A stretch of 64,000 nucleotides of DNA from Streptomyces sp. NBC_00341 (GTDB lineage Bacteria; Actinomycetota; Actinomycetes; Streptomycetales; Streptomycetaceae), in assembly GCF_041435055.1 (NCBI RefSeq), contig NZ_CP108002.1, forward strand, positions 124,001 to 188,000, written 5' to 3'. The position numbers were made by a program, and so were the translations under genes. Below, piece by piece: positions 49,971-58,144 of the stretch. The notes under the pieces are model-generated. The model was given only the letters and a program-made list of their open reading frames with translations, had not been told where the DNA came from and did not search any database. How positions within the stretch are numbered: the stretch's first letter is position 1; each line of letters opens with the position of its first letter.

Positions 49971-50807
49971 TCAACGGCCTCCCAGACCGCTCATGGTGAT
50001 GCCGCGGACGAACCAGCGCTGGGTGAGGAAGAACAGGATGATCAGGGGGATCGTGGTGACGGTGGCCGCCATCAGCAGCAGGTTCCACTGGGTGCCGTTG
50101 ATGTCCTGGAACACCTGCAGGCCGACCGGGACGGTGCGGGTGGCGTCGCTGTTCGAGATGATCATCGGCCAGAGCAGGTTGTTCCACTGTCCGATGAACT
50201 TGAACACCGCCAGGGTCGCGAGCGCCGGCAGGGCGAGTGGCACGATCACGCGGACGAACGCCTGCCAGCGGTTCGCGCCGTCGAGGCGGGCCGCCTCCTC
50301 GTAGTCGCGCGGGATGCCGAGGAAGAACTGCCGGAGCAGGAACACCCCGATCGCGGTGAACGCGTGCGGCACGATCATGCCCGGCCAGGTGTCGATGGCG
50401 TGCAGCTTCGCGACCAGCACGAACTGCGGGATCAGCGTCACCTGCGACGGGATCATCAACGTGGCGAGGTAGACACCGAACAGCCAGCTGCGGCCGGGGA
50501 AGTTCAGCCGGGCGAACGCGTACGCCGCGAGCGCCGCGGTGACCGTTTCGAGGATCGTCGTCCCGGCGGCGAAGTAGATGGTGTTCAGCAGGTACTTGCC
50601 GAGCGGGACGAGATCGAAGACGCGGGTCAGGTTCTCGGGGTGCCAGCTGCTCGGCCAGAACGACGGCTTCGCGGCCATCGACTCGTCGTCGGACTGGAAC
50701 GCCACCAGCACCATCATCACGACCGGGATCAGCGTGACCGCCGTGACCAGGAAACAGGCGAAGACGACTAGTTTGCGCCTGACAACAGGTTTGGTCTCAC
50801 TTGTCAT
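49971..50807 (-). CDS. Carbohydrate ABC transporter permease (MalG-type)
   Basis: A 278-residue inner-membrane permease with six helices. It begins MTSETKPVVRRKLVVFACFL and carries the EAA loop (DYEEAARLDGANRWQAFVRV) for contact with the ATPase, with WNNLLWPMII after it. It is the second permease of a CUT1-type sugar importer, overlapping the first permease by 11 bases. No ATP-binding subunit is encoded in the operon, as usual in Streptomyces, where a shared MsiK ATPase serves many CUT1 systems. Confidence 0.92.
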   Translation of the reverse strand: MTSETKPVVRRKLVVFACFLVTAVTLIPVVMMVLVAFQSDDESMAAKPSFWPSSWHPENLTRVFDLVPLGKYLLNTIYFAAGTTILETVTAALAAYAFARLNFPGRSWLFGVYLATLMIPSQVTLIPQFVLVAKLHAIDTWPGMIVPHAFTAIGVFLLRQFFLGIPRDYEEAARLDGANRWQAFVRVIVPLALPALATLAVFKFIGQWNNLLWPMIISNSDATRTVPVGLQVFQDINGTQWNLLLMAATVTTIPLIILFFLTQRWFVRGITMSGLGGR

Positions 50808-51735
50808 AGTGCACCAGCTTCCGTTGGAAGAGGAACTGGCCCGCTGTGATCAGCACGATGAACGCGAACAGCACCAGCGACTGCGCGGCGGCGTACCCCT
50901 GGTCGTAGTTCTTGAAGCCCGTCTGGTAGATGTACATGACCAGCGTGGTGGTCCGGGTGCCAGGTCCGCCGTTCGTCATGATCAGGGCCTGGTCGAAGAC
51001 CTGGAACGAGCCGATCACCGACGTGACGACGACGAAGAACAGTGCGGGGGAAAGCATCGGCAGCGTGATGTGCCGGAAGCTGTGCCACGGCGACGCACCG
51101 TCCACGCGTCCGGCCTCGTAGAGCTGCTGCGGAATCGTCTGGAGCCCCGCCAGGATGACGACCATGCCGAAGCCGAAGCTCTTCCACACGCTCATGACGA
51201 TCAGGGCCGGCATCGCCCAGTTGTCCGAGATCAGCCAGGCCGGACCGCTGATGCCGAACCATCCCAGCACGGTGTTCACCAGGCCGTCGTGCGGGATGTA
51301 GAGCCAGATCCAGACGAACGCCACCGCGACCGTGATGGTCGCGTACGGCAACAGCAGGAGGGACCGGAAGACGGCGATCCGCCGGATTCCCTGATTGAGC
51401 AGCAACGCCAGTGCCAGGCTGACCAGGATCGTCAGCGGCACGCTGACCAGCGTGAAGTACGCCGTGTTGCCGAGCGCCGACCAGAACGTCGGATCGGGGC
51501 CGAGGCGCGCGAAGTTGCGCAGGCCGACCCAGGTGGGCGAGCTGAACAGGTTCCAGTCCAGCAGGGAGATCACGCCTGCCGCGACGACCGGGCCGACGGT
51601 GAAGACGACGAAGCCGATCAGGCTGGGCAGGAGGAACAGCCAGGCGGTGAGCGCCTCACGGCTGCGTCGGCGCGGAGCGGTAGCGGGTGTGAGCGGTACG
51701 GGTGTGCTTGTGGCGGGCGGGGTACCGACAGCCAT
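50797..51735 (-). CDS. Carbohydrate ABC transporter permease (MalF-type)
   Basis: A 312-residue permease with a cytoplasmic Pro/Thr-rich N-terminus, then six helices (first: AWLFLLPSLIGFVVFTVGPV). The EAA loop is QQLYEAGRVDGASPWHSFRH. ATG 51735 is chosen because it starts the typical 'APRRRSREALTAWLFLLPSL' region; longer frames upstream read antisense of the binding-protein gene. Paired with the 49971 permease and the lipoprotein encoded 5 bases upstream. Confidence 0.92.
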   Translation of the reverse strand: MAVGTPPATSTPVPLTPATAPRRRSREALTAWLFLLPSLIGFVVFTVGPVVAAGVISLLDWNLFSSPTWVGLRNFARLGPDPTFWSALGNTAYFTLVSVPLTILVSLALALLLNQGIRRIAVFRSLLLLPYATITVAVAFVWIWLYIPHDGLVNTVLGWFGISGPAWLISDNWAMPALIVMSVWKSFGFGMVVILAGLQTIPQQLYEAGRVDGASPWHSFRHITLPMLSPALFFVVVTSVIGSFQVFDQALIMTNGGPGTRTTTLVMYIYQTGFKNYDQGYAAAQSLVLFAFIVLITAGQFLFQRKLVHYDK

Positions 51736-51740
51736 CGCGA

Positions 51741-53051
51741 TCACCTCTTCCTGGCCGTGGCTTGGCTGACGGTGTCGCGATGCTGACGCATCAGTACGTC
51801 GAGGCGTGGGGTGAGGCCGTCGATGACCTCGCGGATGCCGACCTGGCCGAGGAAGGCGCGCGGCAGATCCTGACCGAGCAGCTGCTCGACCTGGTTCCAG
51901 TTCGTGGTGACGTCGTAGGCGTGCCCGCCGGCGAGCTTGCCGGCCAGGATGTTCTGGACGATCCCGAGGTTGGCGGGCGGCGGCTGGAACGCGCTGCCCG
52001 CACTGCGCCGCGCCGGGTTGTTGCGGCCGGCCTCGGCGTAGATGTCGAGCGCACCGGTGCTGGTCAGCGTCTTGAGCAGCTTCCACGCGAGGTCGAGTTC
52101 GGCGCCCTCGCGCACCCCCGACGGAATCGCGAAGCTGGTGCCCGAGACGCGCGGCGTACTCCCGGCGGCACCGGCCGGGAACGGGATGACGTCCCAGTCG
52201 AACTTCGCCTTGCGCGCGTTGACCACCTGCCACGGCCCGTTCTGCAGGAACGCGACGTTGCCCTGGAGGAAGTTCGACAGGGAGTTCTCGGTGACGAGGT
52301 TCTTGATCGGCGGTGTGACCTTGTCCTTCGCGAACAGGTCGATGACGAACTGCAGGCCCTCCATCGCCCGCGGCTCACCGAGGATGCTCCGGCCGCCGTC
52401 CGCGCTCATCACGTTTCCGCCGGCGCAGTAGATCCACGACACCAGGTCGCCGATCAGCGGCGCGCAGGTGAAGCCGTACTGCTCACCGGGTTTGGTGAGC
52501 TGCTTGGTGAGCTCGCGGAACGTCGCCCACGACATCGGTTCGGTGCGTGACGGCAGCGGGATGCCCTGCTTCTGCAGGAGGTCCTTGTTGTAGTACATGA
52601 CGGTCGGCGCGACGTCGAAACCGATGCCGTACGTCTGCCCGTTGAAGCTCGAGATCCGCCGGCTGGTCTCGTAGAAGTCGTCGAGGTCGAAGTCGGGGTC
52701 GGCGGCGATCAGGTCGTCGAGCGGGCGGTGCGCGCCGCGGGCGGCGTACGTCGGGATCAGGGTGCCGTTGAGCGCGGTGACCAGGCTCGCGGTGCCGCTG
52801 ACGAGTTGCAGGTCGAGCTTGGTCGAGTAGCCGCTCGACGGGGTCAGGGTGGCGACGGAGCGCACGCCGAGCTGCTTCTCGACATACGTGCCGAAGTCCT
52901 CCCAGACCTTCGTCTCCGCGGCGCTGCTGGACCACATGGACCAGGTCGCCCTGTCGGAGGACGGGGCGGACGAACAGCCGGCTGCGGCGAGCCCGATGCC
53001 GGCGAGGCCGCTGAGCTCGAGGAAGCTGCGGCGGGACAGCTTACTGATCAT
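51741..53051 (-). CDS. Extracellular sugar-binding lipoprotein (ABC transporter)
   Basis: A 436-residue family-1 solute-binding protein. The N-terminus MISKLSRRSFLELSGLAGIG has a twin-arginine motif, and LAAAGCSS is a lipobox, so it is a Tat-exported lipoprotein on the outer face of the membrane. The mature protein shows the usual TWSMWSSSAAETKVWEDFG start, and a VMYYNKDLLQKQGI hinge segment follows. It delivers an unidentified sugar or sugar acid to the two permeases. It is 8 bases downstream of the enolase-superfamily gene. Confidence 0.92.
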   Translation of the reverse strand: MISKLSRRSFLELSGLAGIGLAAAGCSSAPSSDRATWSMWSSSAAETKVWEDFGTYVEKQLGVRSVATLTPSSGYSTKLDLQLVSGTASLVTALNGTLIPTYAARGAHRPLDDLIAADPDFDLDDFYETSRRISSFNGQTYGIGFDVAPTVMYYNKDLLQKQGIPLPSRTEPMSWATFRELTKQLTKPGEQYGFTCAPLIGDLVSWIYCAGGNVMSADGGRSILGEPRAMEGLQFVIDLFAKDKVTPPIKNLVTENSLSNFLQGNVAFLQNGPWQVVNARKAKFDWDVIPFPAGAAGSTPRVSGTSFAIPSGVREGAELDLAWKLLKTLTSTGALDIYAEAGRNNPARRSAGSAFQPPPANLGIVQNILAGKLAGGHAYDVTTNWNQVEQLLGQDLPRAFLGQVGIREVIDGLTPRLDVLMRQHRDTVSQATARKR

Positions 53052-53059
53052 GGTTCTCC

Positions 53060-54202
53060 TCAGCGATAGAGCAGGTCGACCGACTCGGCGCGAATCCGCT
53101 CCTCGTCGACCTCGATGCCCAGTCCAGGGGCTGTGGGGACCGTCGCGACGGCCTTGGTGATGGTCAGCCCGTCGACGTACAGGTCGGTCAGGAGCTCCGG
53201 CCCGTTGAGTTCGGCGGGCAGGGCGAGTTCAAGCTGGCTGAAGACGTGGAGTGCGGCGGCGAACGCGATTCCGCAGTCGGTGAGACCGCTGGCCAGGATC
53301 TCCAGACCGCCGGCGAGCGCGGTCTGGGCGGTCTTCAGGGCGTTGCGCAGTCCCCCGGACTTGCAGACCTTGATCACGACCAGGTCCGCCGCGTCCAGCC
53401 GGATCGCGCGCGCCAGGTCCTGGGCGGAGAAGCTGCCCTCGTCGATCGCGACCGGCAGGTCGATGAGCCCACGCAGCCGGCTCATCGCGAGCGTGTCGGT
53501 GCTCGGCACGGGTTGCTCGACACAGTGGATCGTGCTGATGTGCGCCGTCCGGTCGAGGAGTTGCTTGAGGGCGGCCGGGCGGTACGACTGGTTCGCGTCG
53601 AGCCACAGCGGTTTGCCGTCGGCGACTTCCGCGGCGGTCTCGATCGCCGCCGTGTCGGCGTCCAGGTCGCCACCGATCTTGATCTTGTACGCCGCGTAGT
53701 CCGACGACTGGAGTACGTGCTCGCGGACCGCGTCCTGGTCGCCGACCCCGATCGCCGAGCAGAGCGGGATCTCGTCGTACACCTTGCCGCCGAGCAGCGC
53801 GTGCACGGGGACGCCCGCGAGTTTGCCGGCCGCGTCGTGCATCGCGACGTCGACCGCGGCGCGGGCGAACGGGAAGCCGTTCGAGACCGCGGGACTGAGG
53901 CGCTGGGCGGCGCGCCGTTGGAAGAGCTCGACATCGAACGGGGTGAGTTCGAGCAGGATCGGCGCGAGGTGGCGGCGGATGATGACGGCCATCGTCTCGG
54001 CGGTCTCGTAGCTCCAGCTGGGGAGCGCGCGCTGCTCTCCCCAGCCGACCACGCCGTCCTCTGTGGTCAGCTTGACGAAGATCACCGCCGCGGACTGGTC
54101 CGGCGCGGCGTCGGGTGCGCCGACGGCTCCGCTGCCGAGCACGAACCTGCGGGCGAACGGTACGGCGACCGGGAAGACCTCGACCTGGGTAATGCGGGAC
54201 AT
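53060..54202 (-). CDS. Enolase-superfamily enzyme, muconate-lactonizing subgroup pattern
   Basis: A 380-residue enolase-superfamily protein. N-terminal capping domain to about residue 125, then the barrel. K173-x-K175 in AYKIKIGGDL, metal ligands D202 (LWLDANQSY), E229 (CVEQPVPS) and D254 (VAIDEGSFS), and a Lys after strand 6 (VVIKVCKSGG, K278). The K-x-K … K arrangement is that of the MLE subgroup (cycloisomerases, dipeptide or N-acylamino-acid epimerases), not the His-Asp dyad of acid-sugar dehydratases. The reaction is therefore a proton transfer next to a carboxylate, with unknown substrate. ATG 54202 begins the canonical MSRITQVEVFPVAVPF strand. Confidence 0.85.
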   Translation of the reverse strand: MSRITQVEVFPVAVPFARRFVLGSGAVGAPDAAPDQSAAVIFVKLTTEDGVVGWGEQRALPSWSYETAETMAVIIRRHLAPILLELTPFDVELFQRRAAQRLSPAVSNGFPFARAAVDVAMHDAAGKLAGVPVHALLGGKVYDEIPLCSAIGVGDQDAVREHVLQSSDYAAYKIKIGGDLDADTAAIETAAEVADGKPLWLDANQSYRPAALKQLLDRTAHISTIHCVEQPVPSTDTLAMSRLRGLIDLPVAIDEGSFSAQDLARAIRLDAADLVVIKVCKSGGLRNALKTAQTALAGGLEILASGLTDCGIAFAAALHVFSQLELALPAELNGPELLTDLYVDGLTITKAVATVPTAPGLGIEVDEERIRAESVDLLYR

Positions 54203-54213
54203 CTGCGGTCCTT

Positions 54214-55245
54214 TCAGGCGGTGATCGACCAGGCGGCCGGTTCGACGAAGCTCGGTCCTCGGGTGCCGTCGGCCAGCCACCGCAGGGCGTCGCGCAGCAC
54301 ATAGCCCGCGAGCGCGAGGTGGCCTTCGGCGGTGTCGCCCGCGATGTGCGGGGTGAGCAGGAGGTTCGGGGCACGGAGGACCGTCGCGTCGAACGTCGAG
54401 GGCTCGGGGTCGTAGACGTCCAGGGCCGCGTAGATCCGGCCACTCAGCGCGTGGTCCAGGAGGGCTTGCTGGTCGATCGCGGGGCCGCGCGAGGAGTTGA
54501 CCACGACCGCGCCGTCGGGCAGGTTCTCGATCAGCTCGCGGGTGATCATGCCTTTCGTCTCGGGCACGTTCGGGACGTGGATGCTCAGGAACGGACTGCG
54601 TGCGGCGTCCTTGAGCGTCGTCGTCCGTACGCCTATTTCCTGTGCGCCGGCGCGCGACAGGTACGGGTCGTAGACCGCGATGTCGCAGCCGAACGGTTTG
54701 AGCATGGTGATCAGTGCGCGGGCCGTGCTGCTCGCGCCGATGATCCCGACCTTGGCGCCGGCCAGCTCGTGACCGCGGTACTCCGTCTGCTTCCAGCCAC
54801 CGGAACGGATCGCTCCGTCGAACCGGGGAAGCCTGCGGGCGAGGGTCAGCAGGGAGCCGAGGCAGTACTCGCCGACCGACCAGGCGATCCGCCGGCCGGC
54901 CGAGAAGACGCCGACGCCGTGATCGAGGACGGCCGGGTCGATCAGGTGCTTCACCGTGCCGGCCGCGTGCGCGACCACCTTCGGGCCCTGGCCGCCGGCC
55001 CACAGCTCGTTGCCGAGCCTCGGCGTGCCCCAGCTGGTCAGCAGGACGTCGGCGCCGGCAGCCAACTCGGGGAGGGCGGCCGGGTCGAGACCGGGCGGGT
55101 TGCCCGGCTGGGCCGGGCCCGTCGTGTGCCCGTCTTCCGCCCAGACGACATCGAAGCGTTCGTCGAGTAGCCGGCGCGTGTCGGCGTCGATGACATCGGC
55201 GGCACGTTCGGGTGAGATGAGGGCCGCGAGTCGGGGATTCGGCAC
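54214..55245 (-). CDS. D-isomer-specific 2-hydroxyacid dehydrogenase-like protein
   Basis: A 343-residue NAD-dependent 2-hydroxyacid dehydrogenase. The substrate domain flanks a cofactor domain with AGAKVGIIGASSTARALITM. The usual G-x-G-x-x-G is degenerate here (GIIGASSTAR). The catalytic Arg is in VVNSSRGPAI, the acid in YDPEPSTFD and the His in LLTPHIAGDT. It reduces 2-keto acids or oxidises 2-hydroxy acids such as glyoxylate or hydroxypyruvate. GTG 55245 is chosen because AAGGAG lies just upstream. It is the first gene of the catabolic operon, divergent from a LysR gene 94 bases away. Confidence 0.83.
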   Translation of the reverse strand: MPNPRLAALISPERAADVIDADTRRLLDERFDVVWAEDGHTTGPAQPGNPPGLDPAALPELAAGADVLLTSWGTPRLGNELWAGGQGPKVVAHAAGTVKHLIDPAVLDHGVGVFSAGRRIAWSVGEYCLGSLLTLARRLPRFDGAIRSGGWKQTEYRGHELAGAKVGIIGASSTARALITMLKPFGCDIAVYDPYLSRAGAQEIGVRTTTLKDAARSPFLSIHVPNVPETKGMITRELIENLPDGAVVVNSSRGPAIDQQALLDHALSGRIYAALDVYDPEPSTFDATVLRAPNLLLTPHIAGDTAEGHLALAGYVLRDALRWLADGTRGPSFVEPAAWSITA

Positions 55246-55339
55246 GGGAGCTCCTTCGGGGTTGGCGTGAATCTGACGGTAGGCGCCTTCCGTCATGCAG
55301 GTCCAAGCCCGTTTTCGCATGAACCGATACCGTGCGCGC

Positions 55340-56215
55340 ATGGACTTCACGCTTCAGCAACTCCGTGGCTTCGTCGCCGTCGCCGAAGAACTGCACTTCG
55401 GGCGGGCGGCGCAGCGCCTGAACCTGACCCAGCCGCCGTTGACCCGGCAGATCCAGGCCCTTGAACGGATGCTTGACGTCCGCCTGTTCGACCGCCCCGG
55501 CCGCGGCGTCCGGCTGACCGCAGCCGGCGGAGTGTTCCTGGAGCACGCCCGCCGCGTGCTCGCGCTGCTGGAGGTCGCTCCGGAGGCGACCCGGCGCGCG
55601 GCCGACGGGACGACCGGGACACTGCGGATCGCGTTCACCGCGATCGGCGCGTACGCCGTGCTCGCGGACTTCCTGACCCTGGTCGGCAGGCGGACGCCAG
55701 GGGTGACGGCGGAGCTGACGGAGCTGGTGAGTCCCGAGCAGTTCGAGGCGTTGGCGAATCTCGATATCGATCTCGGGCTGGTGCGGCCGCCGATCCCGGA
55801 GAAGTTCGAGTCGATGCCGGTGCACTCGGAGGATCTGGTGCTCGCCGTGCCGGACTCGCATCCGCTGGCGTTCGGCGAGGGGCCGGTGTCACTGGCCGAC
55901 GTCACCGCCGACTACATCGGGTACAGCCCGGAGGGTTCGCAGTACCTGCACGACATCTGCGCGGCGATGATCGGGATGGACCGGTACGCGGTGAGCCAAC
56001 TGGCGTCACAGGTACCGACGATGCTCGCGTTGGTGCGGGCCGGTCTGGGATGCGCGCTGATCCCGCGGTCGATCACGGCGATGAGGGTCGAGGGCATCCG
56101 GTACCGCGAACTGGACGCGGCCGACGCGCATTCGGTGACGCTGCACGCCTGCTGGAGCCCCGACAACCCGAACCCGGCGCTGCGGCGGCTGGCGGAGAGG
56201 CTGCGTGAGGAATAG
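55340..56215 (+). CDS. LysR-family regulator of the catabolic operon
   Basis: A 291-residue LysR protein. Residues 1-60 form the winged helix (MDFTLQQLRGFVAVAEELHF; GRAAQRLNLTQPPLTRQIQA). The effector domain reads TLRIAFTAIGAYAVLADFLT and GLGCALIPRSITAMRVEGIR. ATG 55340. It is back-to-back with the first gene of the leftward operon, the classic position for an activator responding to a pathway intermediate. The 94-bp gap holds CATGCAGG…GCATGAACC, a possible LysR-type site. Confidence 0.9.
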   Translation: MDFTLQQLRGFVAVAEELHFGRAAQRLNLTQPPLTRQIQALERMLDVRLFDRPGRGVRLTAAGGVFLEHARRVLALLEVAPEATRRAADGTTGTLRIAFTAIGAYAVLADFLTLVGRRTPGVTAELTELVSPEQFEALANLDIDLGLVRPPIPEKFESMPVHSEDLVLAVPDSHPLAFGEGPVSLADVTADYIGYSPEGSQYLHDICAAMIGMDRYAVSQLASQVPTMLALVRAGLGCALIPRSITAMRVEGIRYRELDAADAHSVTLHACWSPDNPNPALRRLAERLREE

Positions 56216-56223
56216 CGGGAGGT

Positions 56224-56261
56224 GCGGCAGGCCCGGCGGAATCCTCCGCCGGGCCTGCCGC
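56224..56261. terminator. Perfect 17-bp stem-loop, bidirectional terminator
   Basis: GCGGCAGGCCCGGCGGA (56224-56240), loop ATCC, then the exact complement (56245-56261). It lies 8 bases after the LysR stop and 65 bases from the convergent protease stop, so it can serve both genes. Confidence 0.85.
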
Positions 56262-56326
56262 CTTGCCGATGCGGACGGTCGAGCCCCCTTGCGCCCTGAC
56301 CGCCCGCCTCACGCGCCGGGGGTTCC

Positions 56327-57766
56327 TCAGCGCCGAGTGCGCAGGAGGCGTGTCCGGCCGATCAGGAATGCGCCGGCCCCGGCGCAGACCAGCACGAGCC
56401 CGATGACGCCGACCGAGAGATCGGTACCCGACTGGGCGAGGTTGGGCGTCGATGCTTCGCTCGCCGTGGCCGCCGGCTTCTCGCCCGCCGCATCAGCGGC
56501 GGGCGCGGGGTCCGCGGTGGGTGCGTCGGCCGGGTCCGCCGGGTCTCCCTTGTCGCCGTGGGCGGGGGTGTGCTCGTTGGAACCGGCGACCGGTGCCGCG
56601 GGCGCCCGGAGCGGCTGTTCTGCCTCGCCCGTGGTCTTGATCCGCAGCGTCGCCTGCCCGCCGTCGTTGCTGACGACCTCGATGCGCAGCCCGCCGTCGG
56701 CGGTCTTGAACGTCTCGCCGGCCGACCAGTACAGGTTGCGCACGCCGTCGCCGCCGGCGGCCGTAGGCACGACCATGGTCGAGGTCCCCTTGCCGACATA
56801 GCGCAGGACGCGCACGCCGTAGCCCCGTCGAAGCTTCGCTCCCTCCGCCTCGGTGACACGTCCGTCCGGGTTCTCGATGCCCTTGTCGCGGTCGACCGGC
56901 CGGCTCAGTTCGACGTAGAACGTGCGGCCGGTAGCCGGATCGGTCGCCTGTACCGCGACGAGGCCCGACTCGTTGTCGCGCGAGCGGATCGTCACCTTCT
57001 GGTCGGCTCCCGCCCCCTTGACCACCTGGTAGCGGTCCGCGGGGAGCCAGCCCAGCCGGATGCGGTTCGGGCTGGAGAGCGGTTTGAACATCCACGAGCG
57101 CGTCGCGCCCTGAACGTCCCAGGCGTCGCCGTACTCCGAGCCCTTGCACGTGCCCTTCTCGCCCCAGTCGGCCGTCAGCGATCCGTCGACGGTGCCACCG
57201 GGGCAGACGAGCACGCCGGCGTGACCGAAGCCGAGGTTGTGCCCGAGTTCGTGGGCATAGGTGCCGCCGCTGCCCAGGCCGGGTACGTAGATGGCACCGC
57301 CGCTGTCGGGGCCGCTGGTCACCGTGCCCGTGGCGGAACCGCCGGCGCAGTTGCCGACTGCCACGATCAGGTGCTTACGAGGACCGCCGGTGAAGCCGAT
57401 GGCCTTCGACACCTCGCTGCGGGCGTGCCCGCGATCGCCGTCGCACGTTCCGAGACCGGGCGCCCAACGCGTGGCCTCGATCGAGAACTCGACGTTTCCG
57501 TCGGACTCGTCGCTCCACAACTCCGCCGCGGCCAGCACGCTCTTCTTGACCTCGGCGATGTACGCCGCGCCGTCGTCGCCCGGCTGCGGCCGCGCCGGGT
57601 CGGTCGTGACCGCGATCGTGATCGGATGCTTCTTCTCGGCCGCCACCGCCCCGGAGGCGCCGAGCGGGGATATCGCGAGTCCGGCCGACGAGGCGACGAC
57701 GAGCGCCGTCAGCGTCGCCCGGCGGGCACCAGTACGTGCGAGGGGTGTGGGGGAAGGATTGAACAC
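56327..57766 (-). CDS. Secreted, probably wall-anchored metzincin-type metalloprotease
   Basis: A 479-residue exported protease. The signal peptide is VFNPSPTPLARTGARRATLT plus a hydrophobic stretch, cut near GAVAAEKKHP. The zinc motif HELGHNLGFGHAG (HExxHxxGxxH) makes it a metzincin, with several Cys for disulfides (CDGDRGHA; VGNCAGG; CPGG…CKGSEYG). A Pro/Ala-rich spacer precedes LAQSGTDLS, a variant of the LAxTG sortase signal, then a membrane helix and RTRLLRTRR tail. This suggests covalent display on the cell wall. GTG 57766 follows AAGGA. It lies near a GH101 glycosidase gene, so it may act on glycoproteins. Confidence 0.82.
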   Translation of the reverse strand: MFNPSPTPLARTGARRATLTALVVASSAGLAISPLGASGAVAAEKKHPITIAVTTDPARPQPGDDGAAYIAEVKKSVLAAAELWSDESDGNVEFSIEATRWAPGLGTCDGDRGHARSEVSKAIGFTGGPRKHLIVAVGNCAGGSATGTVTSGPDSGGAIYVPGLGSGGTYAHELGHNLGFGHAGVLVCPGGTVDGSLTADWGEKGTCKGSEYGDAWDVQGATRSWMFKPLSSPNRIRLGWLPADRYQVVKGAGADQKVTIRSRDNESGLVAVQATDPATGRTFYVELSRPVDRDKGIENPDGRVTEAEGAKLRRGYGVRVLRYVGKGTSTMVVPTAAGGDGVRNLYWSAGETFKTADGGLRIEVVSNDGGQATLRIKTTGEAEQPLRAPAAPVAGSNEHTPAHGDKGDPADPADAPTADPAPAADAAGEKPAATASEASTPNLAQSGTDLSVGVIGLVLVCAGAGAFLIGRTRLLRTRR

Positions 57767-57975
57767 GGGGGATCCTTTTGGACACTTGTGGCGCCGGAAC
57801 TTGTCGGGCCCACTGGATGGATGACGAAGCGTTACGGCTCGGGACGAAACATCGGGGACGACCGGGCGGACTCGCCCGTTCCCGGGGGTCTCCGCCTCGG
57901 AAGCGGGCAACTTCCGTGACCTCGGCCGTCCGGCGGTACGGACACAGTTCGCTCCGGCCCAGGAGCCCTTGACAG

Positions 57976-57992
57976 CTTAGCTGCTATATAGC
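57976..57992. promoter_or_regulatory. Operator-like motif shared with the GH101 promoter
   Basis: CTTAGCTGCTATATAGC matches CTTAGCAGTTAAGCAGC (61951-61967) at 12 of 17 positions. It lies 210 bases upstream of the protease start, while the second copy lies 9 bases upstream of the GH101 start, next to a GntR gene. Candidate binding site for that regulator. Confidence 0.4.
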
Positions 57993-58093
57993 CAGCCGGC
58001 TGGGTCTGATGTCCTCGCACATCGAACAGCCCCTGGGCCAGCGGGAGTACGTGGTGCTGAGCGCCCGGGACCGGCTGATCCGCCGTCGACGGC

Positions 58094-58132
58094 GAAGGCG
58101 GCGCCTGCGATCCACCAGGAGGCGCCGCCTTC
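58094..58132 (-). terminator. 13-bp stem-loop terminator of the GH101 gene
   Basis: GAAGGCGGCGCCT (58094-58106) pairs with AGGCGCCGCCTTC (58120-58132) across a 13-base loop, 12 bases downstream of the GH101 stop on the minus strand. Confidence 0.7.
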
Positions 58133-58144
58133 CGGCCCCGGCCT

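Larger units (their letters stand above)
57767..58144. other. Intergenic region: protease promoter and GH101 terminator
   Basis: 378 bases between the starts/ends of two leftward genes. It contains the operator-like CTTAGC…AGC element (57976-57992), the likely promoter of the protease gene and the terminator hairpin of the GH101 gene (58094-58132). No gene is supported. Confidence 0.5.

Noticed and set aside
53060..55861. Minus-strand frame of 933 codons spanning two genes
   Set aside because: Only its last 380 codons are the enolase-superfamily gene. The upstream part is an out-of-frame reading of the 2-hydroxyacid dehydrogenase and of the LysR antisense.
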